Numbered from the stretch's first letter, positions 36,508-45,591 are shown. The stretch is 64,000 bases of DNA from Oscillospiraceae bacterium (GCA_900752435.1 CAADVD010000010.1:1-64000), one strand, 5' to 3'. Numbers and translations: made by a program. Notes: a model not told the origin generated them from the sequence alone.

Positions 36508-37592
36508 GAGGATCTTTAACCAATACAAAATTCGCAGTACGGCAATCGCATTTTCCGGGTGTTTTGTGCGTGGTGTACTTTGTAGCCCTACTTCTTATGT
36601 CCGGAATCCATATGGGATTGGTCATACTGATTAATGTCAGAGAATGGAATGACTTTATTGCAATCGCAATACCAATCGTTTACTGGGCGCTGGTGGCGGT
36701 GGGGCTGACTTTGTATGCCCGTTGGCAGATCAAGAGAACTTACGAAGAACCCATGCATCATTTGGCACGGGCTACCGCCAAGGTTGCGCAGGGGGACTTT
36801 TCCGTTTATGTTGCACCCCTGCATACTGCTGATAAGTTCGACTATTTGGATGTTATGCTGCTAAATTTCAATACCATGGTCGAAGAATTGGGAAGTATCG
36901 AAACCCTGAAAACCGATTTTTTCTCCAATGTTTCCCATGAAATGAAAACACCTCTGGCCATCATCCAGAATTATGCGCAGCTTTTGCAAAAAGAGGATAT
37001 TACAAAGGAACAGCGACAGGAATATGCGAACTCCATTTTGCAGTCCACTAAAAAACTATCCAACTTAATTACCAATATCCTTAAACTGAACAAACTAGAA
37101 AAACAGACCATTCGTCCGGTTCCCGAGCCGTACGATTTATGCCAGCAGCTTTGCGACTGCGCTTTGCAGTTTGAAGACGCCTGGGAGAAAAAAGATTTGG
37201 AATTTGTTGCTGATATTGAGGACAGCGTGATGATAGAGGCGGACCCGGGACTTTTGGAATTGGTTTGGACCAATTTACTCTCGAACGCTGTCAAATTTAC
37301 ATCTTCCGGTGGAACAGTAACACTAACGCAGACGTCCAACGAACAAGAGATCACGGTTTCTGTTTCGGATACTGGCTGTGGAATTGATGAAGAAACCATG
37401 CGCCATATTTACGATAAATTTTATCAGGGCGATACCTCGCATTTCACAGAAGGGAATGGGCTGGGACTTGCGCTGGTACAGCGAATTTTGCAGCTTTCCG
37501 ATGGGACCATCACGGTAAAAAGTCGCATCGCACAGGGCAGCACCTTTACGGTACGGCTGCCCGTATCACCGCACAGGGAGGAAAGAAATTAA
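36504..37592 (+). CDS. sensor histidine kinase
   Basis: The 362-residue membrane kinase has two helices (about residues 18-43 and 53-73) with almost no extracellular loop, which is typical of intramembrane-sensing kinases. A HAMP segment follows (about 75-130), then H145 in NVSHEMKTPL, NLLSNAVKF, DTGCGI and GNGLGLAL. The start is GTG 36504, overlapping the regulator stop. The last base of its stop codon is the first base of the next ATG (TAATG), so at least three genes are translationally coupled. Confidence 0.9.
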   Translation: MRGSLTNTKFAVRQSHFPGVLCVVYFVALLLMSGIHMGLVILINVREWNDFIAIAIPIVYWALVAVGLTLYARWQIKRTYEEPMHHLARATAKVAQGDFSVYVAPLHTADKFDYLDVMLLNFNTMVEELGSIETLKTDFFSNVSHEMKTPLAIIQNYAQLLQKEDITKEQRQEYANSILQSTKKLSNLITNILKLNKLEKQTIRPVPEPYDLCQQLCDCALQFEDAWEKKDLEFVADIEDSVMIEADPGLLELVWTNLLSNAVKFTSSGGTVTLTQTSNEQEITVSVSDTGCGIDEETMRHIYDKFYQGDTSHFTEGNGLGLALVQRILQLSDGTITVKSRIAQGSTFTVRLPVSPHREERN

Positions 37593-38113
37593 TGAGCCAA
37601 CAGAAAGATTTTGTGGGATACGAATACAAGGAAATCATTGCTCCCACTGACCGGATTTCCTTATACATAGACTGCTATGAAAGCTTTGGATGGCGAATGG
37701 ATGAAAATATGCCTGCTGTCAAAGGGAAGCATCAGACGACCGTTCGTATGAAGCGAGATCGAAAGATTGTCAACAAAATGGAGCTGACACGCTTGCAGCG
37801 CCATTTTGAAGCTTGTACCAGAGAAATCGAAACGCTGGAAAAATCAAAAACTTCGGTTGCATCCATTGGAGCCTTGAGCGTTGGAATAATCGGCACCGCT
37901 TTTATGGCAGGGTCCACTTTTGCTATTACAAATGACCCGCCGATGACTCTTCTCTGCATCCTTTTGGCAATTCCGGGCTTTATGGGGTGGATATCGCCCT
38001 ATTTTTTATATCAGCGCATTGCATTAAAGCAAGCCAAAAAAGTCCAACCTATAATTGAAACGAAGCAGGAGGAAATTTATGAAATATGTGAAAAAGGGCA
38101 TTCCCTGCTGTAA
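37592..38113 (+). CDS. two-TM protein of unknown function, paralogue of the gene at 38684
   Basis: The 173-residue protein has an N-terminal soluble part (FVGYEYKEI at 8-16), a basic middle with TRLQRHFEAC and a coiled coil, two membrane helices (GIIGTAFMAGSTFAI and LCILLAIPGFMGWI), and a C-terminal charged helix. It is translationally coupled to the kinase, which links it to that two-component system. It is closely related in order of motifs to the protein at 38684. No family is recognised. A strong terminator follows at 38129. Confidence 0.65.
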   Translation: MSQQKDFVGYEYKEIIAPTDRISLYIDCYESFGWRMDENMPAVKGKHQTTVRMKRDRKIVNKMELTRLQRHFEACTREIETLEKSKTSVASIGALSVGIIGTAFMAGSTFAITNDPPMTLLCILLAIPGFMGWISPYFLYQRIALKQAKKVQPIIETKQEEIYEICEKGHSLL

Positions 38114-38128
38114 CCGATCATTGCACCC

Positions 38129-38163
38129 AGCCGGTATCCAGAATTTGGATACCGGCTTTTTTC
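38129..38163 (+). terminator. terminator of the two-component operon
   Basis: Perfect stem AGCCGGTATCC (38129-38139) and GGATACCGGCT (38147-38157), followed by six T. Confidence 0.85.
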
Positions 38164-38316
38164 TTTGCACGAGGGGATAACGAACAGATGCTTTCAAAAA
38201 ATTTGAATTTATATTACACAAACATTTCTGAATCAATATACAAACAATCAGACGGTACAATACAAGCATGAAACAGATCAGAAGCTCAAATAAAATGAAT
38301 TAAAGGAGAATCTATC

Positions 38317-38682
38317 ATGAACACGTATCAAACAAATGAAAGAGAACAGAGAAAAGCAGAAGGCATTTTCCGTCAGTATGTCTCCCGTGAGGAAAACAAG
38401 ATGGAGCAGCTTCAGAAGTTGGACAACAAGGTAAAACTTCCAGGGAAGATCGTCGGCAGTATCCTAGGCGTCATCGGAGCTCTGGTGATGGGTGCTGGCA
38501 TGTCGCTAATAATGGTCTGGGAAAACATGACATTCGGCCTTTTTCTCAGCATTCCCGGATTAGTCGTTCTTCTATTGGCGTTTCTCGCTTACCATCTGAT
38601 CACTGGCAGCCGCAAGAAAAAATATGCCGCCCAAATCATACGGCTAAGCAATGATGTAATGCAAAAAAAGGAGGAACTATAA
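38317..38682 (+). CDS. small two-TM protein of unknown function
   Basis: The 121-residue protein has a charged N-terminal helix (about 1-45), two membrane helices (GSILGVIGALVMGAGMSLI and LFLSIPGLVVLLLAFLAY) and a basic C-terminal helix. AAGGAG precedes ATG 38317. It begins a new unit after the terminator and is followed at once by the gene at 38684. Its layout (helix, two TM, helix) is like that of its neighbours, though the sequence is less close. No function is recognised. Confidence 0.65.
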   Translation: MNTYQTNEREQRKAEGIFRQYVSREENKMEQLQKLDNKVKLPGKIVGSILGVIGALVMGAGMSLIMVWENMTFGLFLSIPGLVVLLLAFLAYHLITGSRKKKYAAQIIRLSNDVMQKKEEL

Positions 38683-38683
38683 C

Positions 38684-39208
38684 ATGAGCAATCGATCCTT
38701 TATCGGGTATGAATATCAAGAGATTTCTGTAAAAAATGAAATGTCCTCGGTTTGTGCGGATGGATATGCGAATTTCGGATGGAAGCTGGAAGATTCTTCT
38801 TTCGCTTTGGGAAGACCGGATTCTGTGGTGATGAAATTTAAACGCAATCGTAAAATCCGCAACAAAACTGAATTAACTCGGTTGCAGCGCCAATTTGACT
38901 CCATAGTCTCAAATATCATTTCATTGGAATCCTCAAAACGCTTGAAAGCTTCCATCATCGCTTATACTGTCGGAATCGTTGGCACTGCATTCATGGCCGG
39001 TTCAGTCTTTTCTGTTACGGCTGGACTGATACTCCCCTGCATCATCCTCGCCATTCCTGCATTCGTCGGCTGGATCCTGCCCTACTTTCTTTATCGTTCT
39101 ATCGAGAAGGACAAGACTGCATCAGTGGCTCCGCTGATTGATTCCAAATATGACGAACTCTACACCATCTGTGAAAAGGCCAACGATCTGCTTGACGAGA
39201 CAAAATAA
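38684..39208 (+). CDS. two-TM protein of unknown function, paralogue of the gene at 37592
   Basis: The 174-residue protein repeats the motif order of the 37592 product: FIGYEYQEI, KFKRNRKIRNKTELTRLQRQF, GIVGTAFMAGSVFSV, LAIPAFVGWILPYFLYR and a final ICEKAND helix. GGAGG precedes ATG 38684. It probably shares a transcript with the 38317 gene. The duplication around a two-component system suggests an effector family of that system; this is inference. Confidence 0.65.
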   Translation: MSNRSFIGYEYQEISVKNEMSSVCADGYANFGWKLEDSSFALGRPDSVVMKFKRNRKIRNKTELTRLQRQFDSIVSNIISLESSKRLKASIIAYTVGIVGTAFMAGSVFSVTAGLILPCIILAIPAFVGWILPYFLYRSIEKDKTASVAPLIDSKYDELYTICEKANDLLDETK

Positions 39209-39242
39209 GATGGCGTAACAATAAAACCGGAAAAGCGGTGAG

Positions 39243-39503
39243 TTACCGGCTGCTAAACTGGTTAAAAGAAAAGGTTTCCCTTGTTTCCGCTCTTAAGGGC
39301 AGAAACAAGGGAAACCTTTTTCGGGATATTGGTGCCGGAAAATATGCTCTTGCACCATATGTACTATTAATATCAATAGAGTTGCTTGTTGCCATAACAT
39401 ATACATAGCCATTTTTACCAGCAAAATCTGTTGCAATCGATTTGTCACTTATAGTTGACACAAAATTTCCCGCAGTTACATTACTTCTTGTGTAATAATG
39501 CAT
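39243..39503 (-). pseudogene. doubtful 86-codon frame after tetR, possible gene remnant
   Basis: The frame opens two bases after the TetR stop and reads MHYYTRSNVTAGNFV and so on. Its last third is simply the terminator stem at 39269-39321 read as protein. There is only a weak AAAAGGAA site. It may be a decayed gene end or chance. Confidence 0.3.
39269..39321. terminator. strong bidirectional terminator
   Basis: A 19-base stem: AAAAGGTTTCCCTTGTTTC (39269-39287) with GAAACAAGGGAAACCTTTT (39302-39320), loop of 14. Both strands end in T-rich bases. It separates the plus-strand small-protein operon from the minus-strand tetR. Confidence 0.85.
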
Positions 39504-39505
39504 TA

Positions 39506-40090
39506 TTATGTGTTCCTTTTGTTGGCTGCTACTAAAATGGCAGGAATTGAAATTTTATAAATAGAACAAAGATTTTGCAAAACGGTTTCCCTGTCCTGCG
39601 TCGTCTTGTTCTTAGCCCATTCGATCAGAAGACCCGCAGAGGCTTCTGTATAAAAATCAGCCAGAAAATCTTTGAATTGCAAATCCAGCGTGACCTTCAG
39701 TTCTGCTTCGCCCTGCTCGATTACTCCGTAAATAACAGAAAAAAGATCATTGTAAAAGAAACGTTTGATTTCTTCGTATCCCATAGAATCAAGAACGCCG
39801 TTTATAATGTGCTTGTTTTTATCCACATAGTCCATTACAAAACGGATTGCTTCTTCGGTATTGACAATTAAGTCAAAGTTTTTTACAACCTCGATAGCTT
39901 CCTGTTCCAGCATCCATTTCAAAAGGGTGTATATATCCTGAAAATGATAATAGAAGGTTTTTCTGTTTATATTGCACGCGGCAGCCAGTTCGCTTACCGT
40001 GATTTTGGAAAGCTTCTTGTTTTCCATAGCATTTTTCAGTGCTTTGGCAAGCGACTGCTTGGTTTTCAGAGACAGCTCTTCATTCGTCAT
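39506..40090 (-). CDS. TetR/AcrR-family regulator
   Basis: The 194-residue protein has a helix-turn-helix in residues 20-55, with ITVSELAAACNINRKTFYYHF, and a helical C-terminal domain of the TetR_C_8-like kind. It is divergent from the operon starting at 40308. The palindrome TTGTCCG-N13-CGGACAA lies between its -35 and -10, so it very likely represses itself, and related TTTGTCCCATA sites lie nearer the divergent operon. By analogy with similar clusters it controls the MMPL exporter. The inducer is unknown. Confidence 0.85.
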   Translation of the reverse strand: MTNEELSLKTKQSLAKALKNAMENKKLSKITVSELAAACNINRKTFYYHFQDIYTLLKWMLEQEAIEVVKNFDLIVNTEEAIRFVMDYVDKNKHIINGVLDSMGYEEIKRFFYNDLFSVIYGVIEQGEAELKVTLDLQFKDFLADFYTEASAGLLIEWAKNKTTQDRETVLQNLCSIYKISIPAILVAANKRNT

Positions 40091-40123
40091 GATTTCACGT
40101 CTTTTCTATAGTGATTACAATTT

Positions 40124-40214
40124 ATTATACACTTGTCCGGCAAATAGTTCAACGGACAAATGCCCCTCATTTGTCCCATAACTTTTCCGTCAATATTCCT
40201 GCTTTTGTCCCATA
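40124..40214. promoter_or_regulatory. tetR promoter, palindromic operator and repeated TTTGTCCCATA sites
   Basis: On the minus strand TTGAAC (40152-40147), 17 bases, TATAAT (40129-40124). The palindrome TTGTCCG (40133-40139), CGGACAA (40153-40159) covers the spacer. On the plus strand TTTGTCCCATA occurs at 40170-40180 and again at 40204-40214, 34 bases apart, towards the operon at 40308. No clear plus-strand promoter hexamers are seen. Confidence 0.65.
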
Positions 40215-40307
40215 TCTCCCATTCGGAATAAAATTGACCGTTGGATTTCATGCGCCTTTTCATTAAGATAGAAAACGTAAAAGCAAAAAGAAAGGACGAT
40301 CAAAATT

Positions 40308-40904
40308 ATGTTGATTTGTATTGCACGTGAATTTGGAAGCGGCGGCCATGAAATTGGAAAGCGTTTGGCTGAAATACTTGGTTTTCAATTTTACGACCAG
40401 GCACTGGTTACCAAAGCGATCAGCCGCAGCAGTATTTCTTCGGAGATCCTGGAAAAAGTCGACGAAAAGAAAGAAAATTCTTGGCTGCACAGCGTCGTAT
40501 ACGATGCTGCCGACCAAAATCTACGGGGAATTTCAGCTAACGAAGCCATGTTCCGCATGCAAAGCGCCGTCATTTTGGAGGCGGCGCAAAAAGAAAGCTG
40601 TGTTTTTGTAGGACGCTGTGCGGATGATGTATTAAAAAAAGCCGGTGTTGATCGGCTTAGCCTGTTTATAACGGCCCCATTCACTGACCGCGTGAAACGA
40701 AAAACGAAGCTGCTGGGTAAAGATGAAAAGACAGTGACGGCACTGATCCGCAAAATGGATAAGCAGCGAAAGAATTACTACAACTACTACACCGGCAGCA
40801 ACTGGGGAAAGCCCTATCATTACGACCTTTGCATCAACAGTTCTACGCTGGGCATTGAACGGACAGCAGAGGCCTTGGCAGTTTTTTCCAGACAAATTGG
40901 ATGA
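40308..40904 (+). CDS. cytidylate kinase-like family protein
   Basis: The 198-residue P-loop protein begins MLICIAREFGSGGHEIG with the family's variant P-loop, then FYDQALV, FVGRCADDVL, and RKNYYNYYTGSNWG with YDLCINSS near the end. It shares this order with the 19329 product, so the window holds two paralogues. AAAGGA precedes ATG 40308. It is the first gene of the operon with a small unknown protein, an MMPL exporter and a secreted coiled-coil protein. Its substrate is not established; a nucleotide kinase role in a transport operon would be unusual. Confidence 0.8.
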   Translation: MLICIAREFGSGGHEIGKRLAEILGFQFYDQALVTKAISRSSISSEILEKVDEKKENSWLHSVVYDAADQNLRGISANEAMFRMQSAVILEAAQKESCVFVGRCADDVLKKAGVDRLSLFITAPFTDRVKRKTKLLGKDEKTVTALIRKMDKQRKNYYNYYTGSNWGKPYHYDLCINSSTLGIERTAEALAVFSRQIG

Positions 40905-40936
40905 ATCCATTTGTTGCAAGAAAGGAGCGAAAGCAC

Positions 40937-41266
40937 ATGTGGAAACGTGTTTACGACGTGATTATGCGGACGTCTATCGGAGCCCGATATGGAACGATGA
41001 CCGTCACTGTTGATCAAAGCAAGGTTAGCGGTATGTTGGATATTTTAAAAAAAGCCAACTCGTTTCACGGAAAAATTGATGAAAAGGGCGACTGCCAAAT
41101 CAAGGGGGAGCTGACAACGCTGATGCACACCATTCACTATGATGCTGCGGGCCGGATTACCAAAGAGGCCCTGGTATTAAAGCTAAAGGGGGAACGGGAA
41201 AGCTTTGAGCTTTCCGGCACGGCTACTGCTCCTTTCCCCGTAATGGAAAAAGAGCAAGCTCTATGA
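40937..41266 (+). CDS. small protein of unknown function in the MMPL operon
   Basis: The 109-residue cytoplasmic protein is predicted to be mixed alpha/beta, with a repeated strand-turn pattern (KIDEKGDCQIKGELTTLMH, then DAAGRITKEALVLKLKGE). ATG 40937 has AAAGGAGCG upstream; an earlier in-frame ATG at 40901 does not. The stop overlaps the exporter start (ATGA), so translation is coupled to it. No known domain is recognised. Its position suggests an accessory or assembly role for the exporter. Confidence 0.65.
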   Translation: MWKRVYDVIMRTSIGARYGTMTVTVDQSKVSGMLDILKKANSFHGKIDEKGDCQIKGELTTLMHTIHYDAAGRITKEALVLKLKGERESFELSGTATAPFPVMEKEQAL

Positions 41267-43335
41267 GAAAATTCTATCAGGCCATTGTAAACAACCCCAA
41301 AAAGATTCTGGTTTGCTTTCTCCTGATGGCAGTCATCGGCGCTGTTCTTCGGGGAATGGTTGGAGTTAATTATGACATGACCGACTACCTCCCCGAAGAT
41401 ACGGCCTCTACCGTTTCGCTGGAGGTTCTGGAGGAAGAATTTGAGGGAGGTATTCCCAACGCCCGAGTCATGGTGAAAAACGTCACAATTCCAGAGGCGC
41501 TGGAGTACAAAGAAAAAATCCTGACCTGCGAAGGCGTAACGGACGTCACCTGGCTGGATGATGCCGCCGATATTTTGCAGCCCATTGAAACCATGGATAC
41601 CGATACAGTAGAAACCTATTACAAGGACAACGCTGCTCTTTTTTCGGTGGTTATCGAGGACGGCAGGCAGGTAGAAGCGGTGGACGCCATCCGTAATATC
41701 GTTGGCGAGGACAACGCCCTCACTGGAGACGCCGTTTCCACAGCGGCGGCGACTACCGGAACAGTCGCTGAAATCAATCTCATTACCGTCATCGCCATCG
41801 TATTTGTATTTGTGGTGCTGGTCATCACGACCACATCGTGGATCGAGCCTGTTCTGGTGATGCTGGGTCTGGGAATCGCTGTCATGATAAACAGCGGCAG
41901 CAATTTGATTTTCGGAGAGATCTCCTTTGTGACCAATGCGGCGGGAACCATTTTGCAGATAGCCGTATCGCTGGATTATTCCGTATTCTTAATCCACCGG
42001 TTCGAGGAATGCCTGAAGGAAAATCCAAATCCCAAAGAGGCGATGGTGGACGCCCTGTGCAAATCCACCAGCTCCATCCTTTCCAGCGGACTGACTACCG
42101 TTATTGGCTTTCTGGCACTGGTGTTCATGCAGTTCCGAATCGGCCCCGATCTGGGTCTTGCGCTGGCGAAGGGCGTTGCCATCAGCCTGATTACGGTATT
42201 TACCTTTATGCCGGTGCTGATTCTGGTGACGCAGAAATGGCTGATAAAAACAAGGCACCGCAAATTCCTGCCCAGCTTCCGGGGCTTCGGCAAGTTGATT
42301 TACCGCGTCATGGTTCCTCTGGTGTGCGTCTTTGTGGTGTTGATCGTACCCAGCTACCTGGCCTCCAATGCCAATGAATTTTATTACGGTTCCTCTCAAA
42401 TCTATGGCGGAACAACGCAGTATGGGCAGGATACCGCCGCCATTGAGGAGCTGTACGGAAAGAGCGACACCTATGTGGCAATGGTTCCCCGGGGCGATCT
42501 GGCAACCGAGCAAGAGCTGTCCGATGCGCTCCACGATATTCCGCAGGTAAAAAGCATCCTCTCCTATGTGGACACCGTTGGAGCGGAAATTCCTATGGAA
42601 TATCTGGACGCGGATATTGTATCTCAGCTTGTTTCGGAAAACTACAGCCGGTTCGTCATTACGGTGGACGCGGATTACGAAGGGGAAGAAACCTTTTCGT
42701 TGGTGGAAACAATTCGGGATACGGTCAACTCTTATTACCCGGATAGCTATTATCTGGCCGGCACCGGCGTGAGCACCTACGACCTGATGGATACCATTAC
42801 GGTGGATACTGTAAAGGTCAATTTGATTGCCATCGGCGCAGTATTTGTCGTCCTTCTTTTGACCATGAAATCCATCTCCCTGCCTATTATTTTGGTGCTT
42901 GCCATTGAAACGGCCATCTGGATCAACGTGGCGATTCCATATTTTCAGGGTTCCGTCGTTTTCTATATCTCCTACTTAATCATCAGCTCCATTCAGTTGG
43001 GAGCCACGGTGGACTACGCCATTTTGTTCACAGAACGGTATACGGAATTCAGAACCCAGATGGGCAAAAAGCAGGCCGTGGTGGAAACGGTGGTGGCGGT
43101 TATGCCCTCGGTTATCACATCGGGTTCCGTGCTGGCAGTGGTAGGCTATTTGCTCGGCTATATTTCCAGCCACGGCATCCTGTCTCAGCTGGGGATATTT
43201 GTCGGAAGAGGCAGTCTGCTGTCCCTTGCCATCGTTTTGTTTGTACTCCCCGGTCTGTTGTATCTGCTGGACGGCGTAATCCAGCGCACGACTTTAAATC
43301 TGCATTTCTATAAAGCCCCTAAGGAGGAAAAATAA
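41263..43335 (+). CDS. MMPL/RND-family transporter
   Basis: The 690-residue protein has the RND-type duplicated layout: a first helix, an outer domain (about 35-160), a block of membrane helices (about 165-340), then a second helix, outer domain (about 380-500) and helix block to the end. Family motifs YDMTDYLPEDT near the N-terminus and DYSVFLIHRFEE and DYAILFTERYTE in the two helix blocks are visible. Such proteins export lipids or hydrophobic compounds. The start overlaps the previous gene's stop. The stop is one base from the next gene. Substrate unknown. Confidence 0.88.
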   Translation: MRKFYQAIVNNPKKILVCFLLMAVIGAVLRGMVGVNYDMTDYLPEDTASTVSLEVLEEEFEGGIPNARVMVKNVTIPEALEYKEKILTCEGVTDVTWLDDAADILQPIETMDTDTVETYYKDNAALFSVVIEDGRQVEAVDAIRNIVGEDNALTGDAVSTAAATTGTVAEINLITVIAIVFVFVVLVITTTSWIEPVLVMLGLGIAVMINSGSNLIFGEISFVTNAAGTILQIAVSLDYSVFLIHRFEECLKENPNPKEAMVDALCKSTSSILSSGLTTVIGFLALVFMQFRIGPDLGLALAKGVAISLITVFTFMPVLILVTQKWLIKTRHRKFLPSFRGFGKLIYRVMVPLVCVFVVLIVPSYLASNANEFYYGSSQIYGGTTQYGQDTAAIEELYGKSDTYVAMVPRGDLATEQELSDALHDIPQVKSILSYVDTVGAEIPMEYLDADIVSQLVSENYSRFVITVDADYEGEETFSLVETIRDTVNSYYPDSYYLAGTGVSTYDLMDTITVDTVKVNLIAIGAVFVVLLLTMKSISLPIILVLAIETAIWINVAIPYFQGSVVFYISYLIISSIQLGATVDYAILFTERYTEFRTQMGKKQAVVETVVAVMPSVITSGSVLAVVGYLLGYISSHGILSQLGIFVGRGSLLSLAIVLFVLPGLLYLLDGVIQRTTLNLHFYKAPKEEK

Positions 43336-43336
43336 C

Positions 43337-45316
43337 ATGAAAATAATCAAACGAGCTTTGCCGGTTGTACTTTCGACGGTCCTCATTCTCGATACCGCCA
43401 TGCCGGTCTTCGCCGCCGAATCGGCCGTCGGCACACCTTCGGAAAAGGAAGAAGTCATTTATATCACACTGGCTGCAGACGGTTCAGTAAAAAACACCTA
43501 TGCAGTAAACAGCTTTGATGGCGGGAGCGTTACCGACTACGGCGATTATGCTTCTGTAAAAATGCTGAACACCAGCGACTCCATTCAGCAGAATGGGGAT
43601 ACCATTACCTTTTCTACCTCTGTGCAGAAAGCCTATTATCAGGGGGAACTGACGGATGCCGAAATACCGTGGAATATTTCCCTGCGTTATTATCTGGACG
43701 GAGTTGAATATTCCGCAGATGAGATTGCAGGAAAAAGCGGAAAGTTGGAAATCCGCTTTCAAATTACAGAAAACACAAATTGCTCCGGCGCTTTCTATGA
43801 GGACTATGCCCTGCAAGCCTCTTTTACGCTGGATACGGAACAATGCAGTCATATTTCCGCCCCGGACGCAACCATTGCCAATGTGGGCGGCAGTAAACAG
43901 CTTACTTATACCGTCCTTCCCGGGGAAGGGATCGATACAACCATTTCTGCGGATGTGACGGATTTTGAGATGAGCGCCGTTTCCATCAACGGCATCCACC
44001 TCAATCTGAATGTGGAGATCGACGACGCAGAACTGAAAGACAAGGTAAACGAGCTGATTGACGCTGTCGAACAGCTCGACGACGGCGCGGCAGAGCTTTC
44101 CGACGGCTCCGGGGAGCTGCTGGACGGAACCTCCGATGTGAAGGACGGCGCGTCCTCCCTGCACAGCGGGATGAAAGAGCTGGACGATGGCGTCGTTACC
44201 CTGCAAAACGGCTTGAGCACGGTGCAGGAAGGACTGGATCGCTTAGATAAGCAATCCCCAACCCTTGTCAATGGTTCTGCCGAGGTGAAAACCGCACTGG
44301 TTACCATTCAAACAGCGGTCAATTCCATTTCGGTGACAAGCGAAGACTTAGCTATGCTCACCGAGGCTTCCGGCCAGATCAAACAGGCCATCAGCGATCT
44401 CTACGATGGGGCGGCCATGCTGCAGGCAAATCTTGGCTATACCCAGTATAAGGCGCTGATGTCACAAAACGGTTTGGATATTGATTCGCTGAAGGCCGGA
44501 AATACCCAGGCAATTTCCGCTTTGGGACAACAGATTTCGGCGCTTCAAGGAACTCTGGCGCAAATTGCGAACATCCCCGGCATGGAGGAGCTGGCCGCCC
44601 AACTTCAGGCGCAGATAGACCAGCTTCAGCAAGTCGTGATTTTGCTGGAGGGGAACAACGCCGCAATCGGCGGGACGGAAAATTACCTGAACGGAATTGC
44701 TGCCCAACTGCCTGCGCTGACGGAGGGTTTGGCGGCATTGAAATCCCAATATGAAACTTTTGACGCCGCCATTGCCCAAATGGTGAATACGCTCAGCGGG
44801 ATGATGGGCAATCTTTCCGCCCTGTCCAGCGGAATCAACCAGCTTGTGGAGCAATACAGCGAGCTTGACGCCGGCATTGGAGCATATACCGATGGCGTTG
44901 CGCAGATCGTGGCCGGATACAGCCAGGTGATGCAAGGCGTTTCCTCTTTGACGGAAGGCAGCAAAGAACTGGCCTCCGGATCCGGCAAATTGTACGATGG
45001 AACAGTAGACCTGTATGATGGGGTTGTTTCTCTTTGCGACGGCGCACAGGAGATGGCCGACGGAACCGGCGAGTTCCGGGAAGAAACGGCGGATATGAAT
45101 ACACAGATCGACGAAGAAATCGACAAGCTGCTGGAGGCTATCGGCGGCAGTATGGACGATCCGGCATCTTTTGTTTCTGAGAAAAATACCAATGTGGATT
45201 CGGTACAGTTTGTCATCCAGACGGATGCGATTGAAGTCGATGAGGCGGACGAAGCGGCAGCTGTCGAAGAGGAAGAGCTTTCTTTCTGGCAGAAGCTGCG
45301 GCAGTTGTTTGAATAG
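43337..45316 (+). CDS. secreted coiled-coil protein, YhgE/Pip-like, partner of the MMPL exporter
   Basis: The 659-residue protein has a signal peptide (cleavage after PVFAAE, about residue 28), a beta-rich domain (to about 235), then a long helical region with many DGxxxLxDG-type heptads (about 245-330 and 545-600), as in YhgE/Pip and MmpL-associated coiled-coil proteins, and an acidic tail ending FWQKLRQLFE. No second membrane helix is clear. AAGGAGG precedes ATG 43337. It is likely an outer-face partner of the exporter, spanning the wall region. Function is inferred only from context. Confidence 0.75.
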   Translation: MKIIKRALPVVLSTVLILDTAMPVFAAESAVGTPSEKEEVIYITLAADGSVKNTYAVNSFDGGSVTDYGDYASVKMLNTSDSIQQNGDTITFSTSVQKAYYQGELTDAEIPWNISLRYYLDGVEYSADEIAGKSGKLEIRFQITENTNCSGAFYEDYALQASFTLDTEQCSHISAPDATIANVGGSKQLTYTVLPGEGIDTTISADVTDFEMSAVSINGIHLNLNVEIDDAELKDKVNELIDAVEQLDDGAAELSDGSGELLDGTSDVKDGASSLHSGMKELDDGVVTLQNGLSTVQEGLDRLDKQSPTLVNGSAEVKTALVTIQTAVNSISVTSEDLAMLTEASGQIKQAISDLYDGAAMLQANLGYTQYKALMSQNGLDIDSLKAGNTQAISALGQQISALQGTLAQIANIPGMEELAAQLQAQIDQLQQVVILLEGNNAAIGGTENYLNGIAAQLPALTEGLAALKSQYETFDAAIAQMVNTLSGMMGNLSALSSGINQLVEQYSELDAGIGAYTDGVAQIVAGYSQVMQGVSSLTEGSKELASGSGKLYDGTVDLYDGVVSLCDGAQEMADGTGEFREETADMNTQIDEEIDKLLEAIGGSMDDPASFVSEKNTNVDSVQFVIQTDAIEVDEADEAAAVEEEELSFWQKLRQLFE

Positions 45317-45417
45317 TACAACCTGATCCAGAAAAACAATCAGCAAATTGCACAAAAACTTTTATGGTTGCTTCTGCGTATCGTTTCACAAAATTTCTCG
45401 GCTCCGCAAAAAAACAG

Positions 45418-45446
45418 TTGAATTTGGAATGCAGAACGAATACAAT
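45418..45446 (+). promoter_or_regulatory. promoter ahead of the 45592-46327 genes
   Basis: TTGAAT (45418-45423), 17 bases, TACAAT (45441-45446). The predicted leader is about 140 bases and contains the terminator-like hairpin at 45515-45572. Confidence 0.5.
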
Positions 45447-45514
45447 ATTTTTGTACGCTTGGCAGGCTTTGAAGGTTTGCTGAGATTTTTCCTAATTTTA
45501 TATTAACTCTAGAC

Positions 45515-45572
45515 AATAAATGTCACTTTGCTGCTGTCGGACGGCAAAGGGGCATTTATTTTTTTATTTTTT
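45515..45572 (+). terminator. intrinsic terminator, possible attenuator
   Basis: A 19-base stem, AATAAATGTCACTTTGCTG (45515-45533) with CGGCAAAGGGGCATTTATT (45542-45560), one mismatch and two G-U pairs, then a T-rich tract. It could end the MMPL operon, but it lies between a promoter (45418) and the next ribosome site (GGAGGA at 45579), so it could also act as an attenuator. Confidence 0.75.
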
Positions 45573-45591
45573 AAGCGTGGAGGACTCTATT

